A stretch of 64,000 nucleotides of DNA from Ostreococcus mediterraneus. Its lineage: Eukaryota; Chlorophyta; Mamiellophyceae; Mamiellales; Bathycoccaceae. Position numbers and translations under genes: made by a program. This document shows positions 18,130 to 27,196 of this stretch, in pieces. The stretch spans positions 310,001-374,000 of the forward strand of contig WMKK01000001.1 of NCBI GenBank assembly GCA_012295225.1, in the 5' to 3' direction. The notes under the pieces are model-generated. The model did not search any database. It saw only the letters and a list, made by a program, of their open reading frames with translations, and had not been told where the DNA came from. Position 1 is the first letter of the stretch, and each line of letters opens with the position of its first letter.

Positions 18130-18858
18130 TCATTCTTCGTCTGAATCAAGTTTCAAGCCGACGGCGATGTACGACACGACGTTGCCGCGCGCGTCCAACG
18201 TCGGCGGATTTTCAATCACCACCAAGTTCTTACTCGTCATCGCTCGCTTAGGTTTCACCCCAGGTGACACCCTACTAAACGATCCATTACTACCGCCGCT
18301 ACCATCAAAGGATGTTGGAGCGACGCTCGACACCGTCCCGCACGCGGCGCACCGCACGCTCGCCGCGCCTCGCGGGTACATGAGCGTGCACAAACACCCG
18401 GCGCACTCCGTATACGCCATCACCGTCCGCACAGGTCGTTCACGCAACGCTGCCCCTTGTAGAAGCATCGGTATCGTCGCTTGCTGATATGTTGGCAACG
18501 TCGACGATGACGGTCGCTCGCCGCTCAAACGCCTCGGCGATGGCTGATGCGGTTGTTGATGATTCCCCCCACCACCCCCGCGCGCCGACGCCACGTTCAC
18601 CGTATCGCATACCGCACACCGCACGTGCGTCGCCTCTGCCGCGTGCGACAGCGCCGTATCGCACCCCGCGCACTGTAACACCGCCGTGCGCGCGCTTCGA
18701 GACGTCGCAACCATATCGCGCTCGCCGTGCGTCGGCGTCACGAATCCACACAGCGCGCACCGCACCGCACCGCTTCCGCGCGGATACGCCAAGAGCGCGC
18801 CGCACCCGTGCGCGGAGTCGCCGCCGCACGAGATTTCAGCCGCCGCCGACGACGACAT
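18130..18858 (-). CDS. LOL1: LSD1/LOL-type zinc-finger protein
   Basis: The 242-residue product carries three LSD1-type zinc-finger modules (CxxC...CxxC), a plant-lineage domain. One is at about 12-40, one near 62-87, and the clearest at about 150-175, with CxxCLCTLMYPRGAASVRCAAC. The C-terminus (about 210-240) reads KNLVVIENPPTLDARGNVVSYIAVG, the tail typical of plant LSD1/LOL proteins. These proteins regulate cell death and stress responses in plants as scaffolds or transcription regulators; the role in a single-celled alga is unknown. It diverges from the next gene with 63 bases between starts. Confidence 0.9.
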   Translation of the reverse strand: MSSSAAAEISCGGDSAHGCGALLAYPRGSGAVRCALCGFVTPTHGERDMVATSRSARTAVLQCAGCDTALSHAAEATHVRCAVCDTVNVASARGGGGGNHQQPHQPSPRRLSGERPSSSTLPTYQQATIPMLLQGAALRERPVRTVMAYTECAGCLCTLMYPRGAASVRCAACGTVSSVAPTSFDGSGGSNGSFSRVSPGVKPKRAMTSKNLVVIENPPTLDARGNVVSYIAVGLKLDSDEE

Positions 18859-18921
18859 CGCGCGCGCAGCGTTGTGACGACGGTGTGGAATCGCGCCACG
18901 TGGTCGTCACACGCAGCCGCG

Positions 18922-19617
18922 ATGCCGATGACGCGCGCGCGCCGGGCGACGTCCGTGGACGCGAGCGACGGGGAGGAGGAAGCGAAGGACGTGCGCCAAT
19001 CGGCGCGCGTCGATCGCCGGGCGGCGAGCGACGATGAGGACGACGATGAGGCGCCGGAAGAGGTGACGCGAGATGCGTCGCGCGCGGCGGCGGCGGCGAG
19101 ACGAGACGCGGAACGCGACGCGTCTCGCGCGCTGCGCGAAGCAAAAAAAGCGCGCGAGGGGAAGAAGCGCGAAGAGGCGATTGCAAGGAAGGATGCGCGC
19201 GCGGAGGCGGGTGGGAAGAAGGCGCGTGTGAAGGATGAGGAGGATGAACTCGAGGAGCTTCCAGAGGACGTCGTGGACGCGCTCGCGCGGGACGGACGGC
19301 GGCGCCGAGAGCGCGATGCGGGCGGGGAGTCGTCGGCGAGTGATGACGATAATGAGCGTGATGCGTACGAAGCGTACGAATCACGCGGGAAGAAGACGAA
19401 GAAATCGGTAAAGGTGAAGAAGTCGAGGTACGAGCGAGACGGGTTTGACGTCGTGGCGTTGGACGCGGCGGAGTACGAAGACGATCACGGTGTCGTGGCG
19501 CCTCGTTCGGCGATGGATTTCATGAGAGATCGGCTAATTAATAAATACGCGAGGTCTGGAGAGATGTTGCGCGACAGCAAGACGGGACGAATTCCAAACG
19601 CGTTCGCGAGACGCTGA
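18922..19617 (+). CDS. Highly charged nuclear protein, possibly NOL7/UTP16-like
   Basis: The 231-residue product is extremely charged: an acidic and Arg-rich first half with a long predicted coiled coil (about 50-110, with AREGKKREEAIARKDARAE), an acidic block, then Lys-rich KKTKKSVKVKKSRYERDGF. The only compact conserved-looking part is the last 35 residues, with M-D-F-M-R-D-R-L-I-N and a final basic R-I-P-N-A-F-A-R-R. That ending resembles the C-terminal motif of NOL7/UTP16 (a small U3 processome protein), but the match is weak. The start at 18922 is the first ATG after the divergent LSD1-type gene; the frame extends upstream without support. Confidence 0.6.
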   Translation: MPMTRARRATSVDASDGEEEAKDVRQSARVDRRAASDDEDDDEAPEEVTRDASRAAAAARRDAERDASRALREAKKAREGKKREEAIARKDARAEAGGKKARVKDEEDELEELPEDVVDALARDGRRRRERDAGGESSASDDDNERDAYEAYESRGKKTKKSVKVKKSRYERDGFDVVALDAAEYEDDHGVVAPRSAMDFMRDRLINKYARSGEMLRDSKTGRIPNAFARR

Positions 19618-19720
19618 GCCGTACTACTGAGTGTGTAATTTGATACTAAAACAATAGATGAATCCTTCCGCGAAAGCGCGTAAAGGAATACTAATAATAC
19701 GATACCTTGGTTGAGACGCG

Positions 19721-21562
19721 TTATTTTCCAAACGCAAAGGTGTCGAACAAGGACGATTGCCAGAACTTTTTGTCGTCTTTGTTTCTATCTTTGAGCGCGT
19801 AGGCGCCGCGAGACTTTGACTTCTTTGCCGCGCGCGCAGGAGTTGTTCTCGTCGGCGGCGTACGTGCAGGGCGTTCCGGGAGATCCTTCATAAACTCACT
19901 AAACTCTGCGTCGACGCTTTTTTTCACGCTTTCCATGGAAGTTCGCGCAATCGTCGCGAACGGCGTGGCGTCGCTCCTCTTTGAGTTCGATCGCGTCGCC
20001 GGAGGCGGGCTTTTGAAATACGGACTCTTCTTCACAGACTTTGATGCGATGGGAGTCTCGGCAATCACGCGAGTTTCAGCTATCGCGCTCACTGGCGTTC
20101 TCGCCCGACGTGGCGTTGCCTTTTCCATCGAGTCTGGCACGACCATACAACCTTCGGTTTCGGCGCCGACGTCTGCGTCCCGAATGTCGCTCACCGTTGA
20201 TGGCGTTGCCATAGCGTCTCGCGACTTCAACGCGGCATAGAAGGACTTTCCAGCCCCAGGTGCGCGCGCGCCAAGCGCTTTATCTGCAAATTTCGCTCGC
20301 GGTTGATTGCGCGTCAACGCTGCGCGTAAAGTGTTGATGTTGTCTTCCGGCTTGTCCTGCAGAAAGCTTGCAAACGCCGCATCTGCCTTGCGCACTCGCG
20401 TCGACGCGCGGGATGGCGATGGCGCCAATGCTGTAGATACGTGATACGCCGCTCGTTCGATAGCGTCGTCCGAAAACAACGATTCATGCGACTTTGGTGC
20501 GAGCGCTTTGAGCTGAGATCGATTCTTCACCGCCACCGCCTTGCCAAACGTCTCGAGTGTCATCGGATGCACGGCGCTATTCGCAAGCGCGTGCGCCACC
20601 GTTGGTGCGTGATACGCACCGATGAGTCGAGGTAAATCTGCAATTGTAGACTCGTCCAACACCACCGTTGGGTCGTTTAAGTTTACATTGTGCTGTCGTT
20701 TCGGACAATACACCCATTGAAACTTGAACGTCAACAACGCGTCTTCGAATCGTGCTTCGTAATCTCGCGGCACTGAAATTCCTTCAAACTTCATGTGACG
20801 CAATACTTTCGTGTACGTCTTAAACCTACGAATCAACCCATGCGCCTTCTTTATCCCCACTCCGTTCAGGGACGGCAAATAATCACAACCACTCAACACG
20901 CACATTTCTAAAAACATCTCCGGCGTGAACCCGACGAAACTCAAATCTCGATTCCTCGCTAAATCCCCGTACCGAATCTCAATCCCGTGCCCATCGGCGC
21001 CCATCTTTGTGAACACACTCGCACACCCGTGCGCGATCAAGTCGCTGTCTTCCGTGATCACGCCATCGACGAATCCGTGCTTGGCCAAGTACGCCATTTG
21101 CGCGTCGGCTTCGTACGGCGCCGTCAAACTCTCGAATCCCTCCTTCGCCAACGCATCAATCACCTGCCTCGCCATCTCAGGCGTCACATCCACCGCGCGA
21201 GTATACTGCTCATACGCCGCGCTCGCATTCCCTTGCATTGCGTGTTGTTTCGCGCGCGCCAACGCCTCGCTTCGTCCCCGACGTCGCGACTCCTCCTCTC
21301 CAGACTTTGAAGGCAAACGCCCACCATCAAACACATAAACCGCCCGTATCTTCCCTCTCGCAAGCATTCGCGCGCGATTCATAAAATACTCTACGTGTTT
21401 ACGCGTCGGTACGCCCTCGCACAGCTCTCGCGCGCACGCATACGCGCCGCGATGGAGCCACACGTACGCATCGACGCACACCGTTTTCCCACCGTACGCC
21501 TCGGCGACGTGCTTGGCGTGCGACACCGACTTGAGCGTCGGGAGGAGGGATGAAATCCCCAT
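19721..21562 (-). CDS. EXO1: Exonuclease 1 (XPG/FEN family)
   Basis: The 613-residue product is a 5' to 3' exonuclease and flap endonuclease of the EXO1 branch, acting in mismatch repair, end resection and recombination. The N-terminal nuclease domain begins at residue 1 (MGISSLLPTLK). Asp31 (VCVDAYVWLHRGA) and Asp79 (VYVFDGG) are catalytic-type residues. The internal domain has APYEADAQMAYL and VITEDSDLIAHG, and a helix-hairpin-helix follows near 225 (LSGCDYLPSLNGVGIKKA). The C-terminal 200 residues are Ser/Pro/Lys-rich and divergent, as usual for EXO1. All core motifs are intact. The gene diverges from the MYND protein with a 124-base gap. Confidence 0.95.
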   Translation of the reverse strand: MGISSLLPTLKSVSHAKHVAEAYGGKTVCVDAYVWLHRGAYACARELCEGVPTRKHVEYFMNRARMLARGKIRAVYVFDGGRLPSKSGEEESRRRGRSEALARAKQHAMQGNASAAYEQYTRAVDVTPEMARQVIDALAKEGFESLTAPYEADAQMAYLAKHGFVDGVITEDSDLIAHGCASVFTKMGADGHGIEIRYGDLARNRDLSFVGFTPEMFLEMCVLSGCDYLPSLNGVGIKKAHGLIRRFKTYTKVLRHMKFEGISVPRDYEARFEDALLTFKFQWVYCPKRQHNVNLNDPTVVLDESTIADLPRLIGAYHAPTVAHALANSAVHPMTLETFGKAVAVKNRSQLKALAPKSHESLFSDDAIERAAYHVSTALAPSPSRASTRVRKADAAFASFLQDKPEDNINTLRAALTRNQPRAKFADKALGARAPGAGKSFYAALKSRDAMATPSTVSDIRDADVGAETEGCMVVPDSMEKATPRRARTPVSAIAETRVIAETPIASKSVKKSPYFKSPPPATRSNSKRSDATPFATIARTSMESVKKSVDAEFSEFMKDLPERPARTPPTRTTPARAAKKSKSRGAYALKDRNKDDKKFWQSSLFDTFAFGK

Positions 21563-21686
21563 CGCCGCGCGTCGACGTCGCGTTCGCGCGCGCGCGACGC
21601 GTCGGCGTCGGCGTCGGCGTCTGACGCGCGCGCAGCTGTCGTTGCGCAGTTTAAATTCGCATCACACGCCGACGCCGACGACGACG

Positions 21687-22562
21687 ATGGCTGACGATGA
21701 TTTGGACGAGGAACTCCTCGCCGAATTCGGATTGGGCGACGACGAGGCCGAGAAGGTGCGCGAGACGTATTCGCGCTTATTCGGCGGCGGCGCGCCGCGC
21801 GGCGACGGCAAACGCGCGCTGGATGCCGCCACGACGGCGAGCGCGTTGACTGCGACGCGAGGCTTGAACCGCGACGTTCAAGAGCAGATTCTCGAGAGCG
21901 CGCGCGCGGACATTGTCGTCGGCGCCGATCGGTGCGCGAATATGTCGTGCGTGAAGGCTGGGGAGAAGACGTGCGCGCGGTGTAAGGCGGTGCGGTATTG
22001 TTCAAAGGATTGTCAGCGCGCGGATTGGAAGCGACACAAGACGTCGTGCGCGGCTATCGATGGTTCTACAGAGGCGACGGGGCGGCGCGCGGGAGCGCCG
22101 GCGTTTCAAACGGCGCAGTTGTCACCGCAAGCGATGTTGGATAACTTTATGGCGGCTGAGACTGGTGGGTGGTACGGTGGCGTTTCGCGCGAGCGCGTGT
22201 ACGAGCGCCTGGTGGTGTCGTTTTGCTTGCGCGTCGCGGACGAATATACATTTGCGGGGAACATAGTGGGTGTCAATCGCGCCTCGCGCGAAAGTGAAAA
22301 TTTGGATGATCCAGCCACCACGACTGTTATGGAAGAGTTCCGCAAATATGTCAAGCGCGGAAAGACTAAAGGCTATTTACCCAAGGACTGGTCGGCTGAC
22401 GACGACGTTAAAGTGTGCGAATTCGGCGCAAGGAGAACAGGCGTGTGTACTCATTGGGAAAAAGAAGACGTCGTCAAAAAGTATGGATACGCCAGTAGCG
22501 AACACATCGTATTGCGCCGGCTCGCCGAAAGCTTTCTTGGTCCCATCGGGCGCTGGCTGTGA
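21687..22562 (+). CDS. MYND zinc-finger protein
   Basis: The 291-residue product has one MYND-type zinc finger (about 88-125), with the spacing CxxxxC...CARCKAVRYCSKDCQ..W..H...C. N-terminal to it is an acidic helix. The C-terminal half (about 145-290) is a conserved-looking region with ERVYERLVVSFCLRVADEY and GPIGRWL at the end, similar to MYND proteins of unknown function in algae and fungi, where the finger is a protein-interaction module. There is no SET domain, so it is not a SMYD methyltransferase. The start at 21687 is the first in-frame ATG after the divergent EXO1. Confidence 0.8.
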   Translation: MADDDLDEELLAEFGLGDDEAEKVRETYSRLFGGGAPRGDGKRALDAATTASALTATRGLNRDVQEQILESARADIVVGADRCANMSCVKAGEKTCARCKAVRYCSKDCQRADWKRHKTSCAAIDGSTEATGRRAGAPAFQTAQLSPQAMLDNFMAAETGGWYGGVSRERVYERLVVSFCLRVADEYTFAGNIVGVNRASRESENLDDPATTTVMEEFRKYVKRGKTKGYLPKDWSADDDVKVCEFGARRTGVCTHWEKEDVVKKYGYASSEHIVLRRLAESFLGPIGRWL

Positions 22563-22677
22563 GTCTATGATAACTCTTACTACCGTACCGGTAGAATGAA
22601 TTTTTGTCAAACCGAATTGTACCGGTACCGGTACATGTACACAAAATGTTCCAGTCTAAAACTAAAAACTACTCGTC
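22563..22677. other. 3' gap with repeated TACCGGTA palindromes
   Basis: This gap follows the MYND gene. It contains an 18-base perfect palindrome at 22618-22635 built from TACCGGTA units and an imperfect copy at 22580-22594. The same unit recurs at 36529-36538. These could fold as RNA hairpins at transcript ends. Confidence 0.5.
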
Positions 22678-22875
22678 TTACCGATAGCGAAGCGACGCAG
22701 CTAATAATGGTACACGCAGTGCGCGATTTCGTGGGCTAAAGTACGCGAGCAAGAGCGTCATCAAGTCGTCGTTGGAAGAAAATATTGTGAGAATGTCTTC
22801 AATGTCTTCGTCTGAATACGTCGTCTTCGTGGCAATGTTGAGCGCGTGTTTGATGAGAAATGCGCGAGTCCACCA
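22678..22875 (-). CDS. Possible unannotated coding segment without ATG
   Basis: On the - strand a frame of 65 codons is open from 22875 to a TAA at 22678-22680. It has no ATG near its beginning, but its composition is that of a real protein: A-F-L-I-K-H-A-L-N-I-A, then an acidic helix Y-S-D-E-D-I-E-D-I-L-T-I-F, then L-M-T-L-L-L-A-Y-F and a basic end. The codons look like those of the neighbouring lower-GC genes. It could be the last exon of a small spliced gene (a TTCAG acceptor lies inside), a decayed gene, or chance. The gap it sits in (419 bases) is far longer than other convergent gaps here. Confidence 0.3.
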   Translation of the reverse strand, partial: WWTRAFLIKHALNIATKTTYSDEDIEDILTIFSSNDDLMTLLLAYFSPRNRALRVPLLAASLRYR

Positions 22876-22981
22876 TTACCATACGCGTGTTCACGCGACG
22901 CAAAAATCCGACGCGAGGTGGCGTCACGAAATGACGTCAAACGTCTCAGCTGTTATTACATGAATCTAATACGTCGAACCG

Positions 22982-23440
22982 TCAGCGGTACGGAACCACG
23001 ATGCGCGCCGGCGTGGCGTTATCGTCAAACCCTTTGGCGGTAGAAATCGACCGTCCCGTCATATCGTACGCCATGCTCACCAACGCGAACGCCGCGCCCG
23101 CACTCAAGCCCGAGCGCGCGGACCCGTTGCGCAGCCCGAGCACCTGTCCCGCGCACGCGCCTCCAACAGCCCCGTTCCACGCGTCTCTCTTCCCTCTCGC
23201 GTGCTCCGCCGCGCACGACGTCGACGCATACAACGCGCCGATCGCGCCGAACAGCGCCGCGCCGCTCGCGAGCGCGCCCGCGGTCTTCGCCAGCGCCGGC
23301 CACGCGCGCGCGCGCACCACCGCGGGAGCGTCGGCGCCCCACGCCGCGCGCGCCGTGCCCACGAGCGCACCGAACGCCGCGGACGTGCCCGCGGCGTAGG
23401 ACGTGCGCGTGAAGCACGACTGTGATTCGAGCTCGGACAT
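22982..23440 (-). CDS. NDUFA11: Small TIM17/22/23-fold protein, complex I NDUFA11/B14.7-like
   Basis: The 152-residue product has four short Ala/Gly-rich membrane helices, as in the TIM17/22/23 superfamily. Its size, the glycine-rich helices, the SAGAAFALVSMAYDMTGRS end and the paired internal cysteines fit the B14.7/NDUFA11 accessory subunit of mitochondrial complex I better than an inner-membrane translocase subunit. The ATG at 23440 begins a short hydrophilic N-terminus, usual for the family; the frame upstream to 23665 is arginine-rich promoter. An unassigned TIM17-family protein is the alternative. Confidence 0.6.
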   Translation of the reverse strand: MSELESQSCFTRTSYAAGTSAAFGALVGTARAAWGADAPAVVRARAWPALAKTAGALASGAALFGAIGALYASTSCAAEHARGKRDAWNGAVGGACAGQVLGLRNGSARSGLSAGAAFALVSMAYDMTGRSISTAKGFDDNATPARIVVPYR

Positions 23441-23779
23441 GCTCGGTGCGATCCACGTCGTCGTCGTCCCGCGCGTCGCGCACTCGCGATCGAGGGCGGC
23501 GACGGGGCGAGGGGCGATCGATTTGACCTGGCGTCGACCGCGCGCGATCGCGACGTGCGCGGGGCGAGCTTTGTCGTACTCTGTGTGTTTCAAGTCTATG
23601 GCGCAAACGCGCGTTAATAACGTGGACGCATAAAAGTACCGATGGTTCCGCAGGAAACAGCTCATTCGATCTTTGCCGATATGTATATGTGTCGAGTGTC
23701 CGAATATGTATTTAACTCATTTGGCGAGTCCTGACTCAGGAGGTTCAACAGGGGTACATTTTCGTGGCTGGAGCGTCGA
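23441..23779. other. Divergent intergenic region
   Basis: This 339-base gap between the NDUFA11-like and JmjC start codons is AT-richer from about 23620 on. It contains a CGATCGAT-like site near 23515 and no convincing gene. It probably holds the two promoters. Confidence 0.35.
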
Positions 23780-25348
23780 GTGCGCCACTCTTCGGCGGCG
23801 CCCATGTGGCAGCTGTTCGACGACGACGACGGCGACGGGGGTGAAGGGCGCGCGGATGGCGCGACGGTATCGTCCGCGCCGTCGTCGTCGTCTGGTGGTG
23901 GTCGCGGTGGTGGTGCGCGCGCGACGACGCGGCGCGGGGAGGTTGCGAGCGCACACAGTTACTTTTCCAGCGCGCGCGCGATGTGGCGCGCCGCCGACGA
24001 TGGCTTTGGCGCCGAGGATGTGACGGAGATGCGTGCGAGGGTGTTGGCGAGCGTTGTTGAGGACGTGCGGTCGTCTCGCGCGCGCGAGATGAGGCGTGAT
24101 GTGGGTGAGTTTGCGCCGATGGGCGACGCGGCGGCGGCGGCGTTGGACGCGCTCGCGCGCGAGGCTGAGCGCGGGGATTGGTGTGCGGGCGCGCGAGAAG
24201 CGAGGCGCGTGCTGAACGCGTGTTCGTCGCAGTTGAATTTTGGGAATTGGCCGAGTGATGCGTTTTTGGATGCGCACGTGATGGCGCTGGGGTGCGTCGC
24301 GGCGTTTGCGTTGGCGGCGCCCGAGGCGTTGGATGCCGGTTTGGACGCGGTCTGTGCGCGTGAAAACGATCCAATGGCATCTGCGGCGTGTAGAAATGAA
24401 GACTGGGATAGTGACGTGCGCCTGGCTAGAGTTGCGCTTGATTTACTCACCGCGTCGGCGCTTTTGCGCGTGGGTAAAGTGCCTTCGTGGTGCGGCGGCA
24501 TCATTCGATGCGTCGAGAGTGACTTCGTGGCGAGGACAAAGAACGCGTTGGAGTTTCCGTTTGGCAGTCGTATTCCAGATGAGTTGCCGGCGAAAGACGT
24601 GCCATGCGTGGATGCAACGCGCGCCATGATGGTTGAACGCGCGGCGGATTTGGAGCCCACGCGTTTTTACGAGGCTTATGTCGCCACTGACACGCCCGTC
24701 GTCATCACCGGGCATCTCGAGCGTGAAGGATGGCAAGCGTTGGAGCTGTTCAAAACACTCGACATTTTTTACAAATATGGCGACACGATCGTGCCCGTGG
24801 AATATGGCACGGCGTTTGAGTCACACGGCGTGGGAGTCACGTCGTTGTCGCGATTCGCCCAGTCATTTTTAGCTCCGTCCAACGACGCGCACGACGGCGC
24901 CCCATCGAGCACGAACGTGGCGTACGTATCGCAGCATCAGCTATTCCATCAAATCCCCGAACTGTGTGAAACGTTCACCGTACCGCCGTACGCGCTCGGG
25001 CGCGTTTCACCCGAGACGTCGGCGATAAACATTTGGCTCGGCACTTCGGGGACGCGAACGAGCTTACATCGAGACCCGTACCTGAACTTGTTGTGCCAAG
25101 TCGCCGGCTTCAAATACGTGCGCGTGTACGACGATGCACAAACCCAATATCTCGCTCCGGACGTGCTACGTGCGGGGAACAAAAACACCTTTACTCGCTC
25201 GCCGCTTGATCCCGAGCGGTCCGTTCCAACCGCCGCCGTCTTCGTCGAGCACATCCTTCGCCCCGGCGACGTGCTGTACATCCCAAAGAACCATTGGCAC
25301 TACGTTCGCTCGCTCACAACGTCTGTATCTATGAACTTCTGGTTTTAA
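23780..25348 (+). CDS. Second JMJD5-clade JmjC oxygenase
   Basis: The product (522 residues; the second Met, 24 bases on, is an alternative start) is another Fe(II)/2-oxoglutarate oxygenase of the JMJD5 clade. The N-terminal 100 residues are acidic, then Gly/Arg-rich; a helical region follows to about 290. The JmjC part shows VAYVSQHQLFHQIPEL, then the iron ligands HRD (His430, Asp432) and distal His507 in NHWHYVRSL, ending in SVSMNFWF. All three ligands are present, so catalysis is expected. Compared with the copy at 1848-3098, the substrate-side loops between the ligands differ and one block is shorter, suggesting a different target. The KH-CID gene follows on the same strand after 123 bases. 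Confidence 0.88.
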   Translation: MRHSSAAPMWQLFDDDDGDGGEGRADGATVSSAPSSSSGGGRGGGARATTRRGEVASAHSYFSSARAMWRAADDGFGAEDVTEMRARVLASVVEDVRSSRAREMRRDVGEFAPMGDAAAAALDALAREAERGDWCAGAREARRVLNACSSQLNFGNWPSDAFLDAHVMALGCVAAFALAAPEALDAGLDAVCARENDPMASAACRNEDWDSDVRLARVALDLLTASALLRVGKVPSWCGGIIRCVESDFVARTKNALEFPFGSRIPDELPAKDVPCVDATRAMMVERAADLEPTRFYEAYVATDTPVVITGHLEREGWQALELFKTLDIFYKYGDTIVPVEYGTAFESHGVGVTSLSRFAQSFLAPSNDAHDGAPSSTNVAYVSQHQLFHQIPELCETFTVPPYALGRVSPETSAINIWLGTSGTRTSLHRDPYLNLLCQVAGFKYVRVYDDAQTQYLAPDVLRAGNKNTFTRSPLDPERSVPTAAVFVEHILRPGDVLYIPKNHWHYVRSLTTSVSMNFWF

Positions 25349-25471
25349 TAGCATTATTAATAGCGTCATGAATAGCGTCGTCGTCATTACCAATCATGTC
25401 CCGTACCGCGGTCTCGTCGCGTCTCCATAGAATCCAATCGTCAGAACTCTGCGCGCGCGAGCGGTACGACG

Positions 25472-27196
25472 ATGTCCGCCGCCGCTCCCGCCGCCGCTGA
25501 GGCGAAATCAGCGCCGACGCACGAACTCGGATGCCCGAAGTGTCGCTGGTCCCCGAACGGCTGCAAAGTGTGTCGCGAAAAACCGTACTCGGGAAAATCC
25601 GTGCGACCTCCACCGGGCGAACGACCGCGTCAGCGCGTCGTGCGGAAGACCGACGGCGCGGGAAAGACGTCCGCGGCGACGAAGAAGGCGGGGAAGAAGC
25701 GCGAGCGAGCGCGTGAGCCGGAGACGACGAGCGATGAGGAGTACGAAGTGCTTGATGAGAATGTCGCGACGACGAGTCAACCGTTAGAGCGTGAGAGACC
25801 CGCGTCGGTGTCGGTAGCACGCGCGGAGCCAGCGAAAGCGGTGGTCGTTGAAGATGCGATTATAAATGTGAGCTTTCGTTGCGGTGGACGCGTGAGCGCG
25901 GTACTAGGAAGGAAAGGAGAGACGGCGCAAGCGTTACGTTGGAAATCTGGGGCAACCGTCGAGGCGCATCCGACGGAGGAGGATACGGTGATGATTACCG
26001 GTACGAAGGCGAAAGTGGACAAGGCGAAAGAGTTAATATGTGAGATTGTGAAACAAGCGGACGAGAAAGCGGCGGCGCGTGCGGCGGCGGCGCCGAAAGC
26101 GGTGCCTAAGGCGCCGCGTCCGTCGCTCGACGTGATGAGCATAGTCAAGGAGATTCGGAAAGATAGCGTGGCGTCTACAGATCGCCAGGGTGAAGATGAA
26201 ATGAAAATGAGCGATATTGCGAAAGTGAACTTGAAAGAATTCATCATGAAACTTCCCGAGCTTTCTTTGAACAGAACGGTGATGGGGAACTTTACGCAAG
26301 AAGCGTTGGACATAGCGAAATACGACGGCGTCCCAGATGCCTGCATCAATGCGCTCAAAGAACGGATCGAAGCCCCGTACACGACCGCGCCAGAGCGTTT
26401 GACGTTGTTTTATCTGATTGATTCCATCACGCAGGCGAGCCGAGTGGAGACCCGTGGTGGTTCGCACGCGTTGCACGCGCTTTTCGCTCGCGCGTTGAGC
26501 CGTAACATGCGCGAGCTCATCAAGGCTATGATTGCCGTCGTGAAAGTTGACGAATCACAAATGAAAAATGTAGAGGTCCCTGAAGGTGCGACGATAGCCG
26601 AAGCACACGCCCGTCATCGCCGAAAGGTGGTGCAAAAAGTTTTGGCGATTTGGGAAGGTAGAGAAGTGCTTAGCAAGACGCAAATATCTGTAGCCAAGAG
26701 TACAATTAGTGAGTACAGGCACGAGAATCTGCAAAAGAAGGCTCGCGCGTTTGACAAGAAACTTGAGCGTCAAGCCGTCCCGAAGGTTAAAGTTCAAGCC
26801 GATGGAATTAACGCGGATGAATTCGATGACATCGCGGCTATGTTGGGCAACCAATACGGTAGCGTGCACGACGTAATCGGGTCGAGTGGTATGCTGGCGA
26901 ATCTCGCAAGTTTACGGGCCACGTCGCTCGAAAACTCGTCATCGATGGCGATGGCACCGTCGACGTCAGCGGGACCATCAGCGAATGTAACGGATTCGCC
27001 GAGTGACCTTTCGATGGAAGGTGACGAAACGGTTGTGGAAGTGCCGCCGCCGACGACGTCCCGGGCGCCGCCTCTCGCGTCGCACGTTTTCGGAAATCAA
27101 TCGAGCAGTGTGTACTCGGTCGGACTACCACCACCGCCGCCGCCACCGCGGGCGCCGGTGTGTGCAGAGGTACCGCCGCCGCCGCCGCCGATGTAG
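25472..27196 (+). CDS. KH plus CID RNA-processing protein (HUA2-like CID)
   Basis: The 574-residue product joins several modules. Near 18-31 is a short cysteine motif, CPKCRWSPNGCKVCR. A basic disordered linker follows, then a KH domain (about 130-195) with GRKG as the GxxG loop. A CID (RNA polymerase II CTD-interacting) domain lies at about 240-410, with the TLFYLIDSITQASR helix and the VLAIWEGREVL helix closest to the plant HUA2 CID. After a Ser-rich region the protein ends in a polyproline tail (about 525-574), as HUA2-like proteins do. A role in co-transcriptional pre-mRNA processing is likely. The KH plus CID pairing is uncommon. The start at 25472 precedes the cysteine motif directly. 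Confidence 0.8.
   Translation: MSAAAPAAAEAKSAPTHELGCPKCRWSPNGCKVCREKPYSGKSVRPPPGERPRQRVVRKTDGAGKTSAATKKAGKKRERAREPETTSDEEYEVLDENVATTSQPLERERPASVSVARAEPAKAVVVEDAIINVSFRCGGRVSAVLGRKGETAQALRWKSGATVEAHPTEEDTVMITGTKAKVDKAKELICEIVKQADEKAAARAAAAPKAVPKAPRPSLDVMSIVKEIRKDSVASTDRQGEDEMKMSDIAKVNLKEFIMKLPELSLNRTVMGNFTQEALDIAKYDGVPDACINALKERIEAPYTTAPERLTLFYLIDSITQASRVETRGGSHALHALFARALSRNMRELIKAMIAVVKVDESQMKNVEVPEGATIAEAHARHRRKVVQKVLAIWEGREVLSKTQISVAKSTISEYRHENLQKKARAFDKKLERQAVPKVKVQADGINADEFDDIAAMLGNQYGSVHDVIGSSGMLANLASLRATSLENSSSMAMAPSTSAGPSANVTDSPSDLSMEGDETVVEVPPPTTSRAPPLASHVFGNQSSSVYSVGLPPPPPPPRAPVCAEVPPPPPPM

Noticed and set aside
21687-22562. SMYD-type methyltransferase
   Set aside because: A MYND finger is present but no SET-domain motif is visible.
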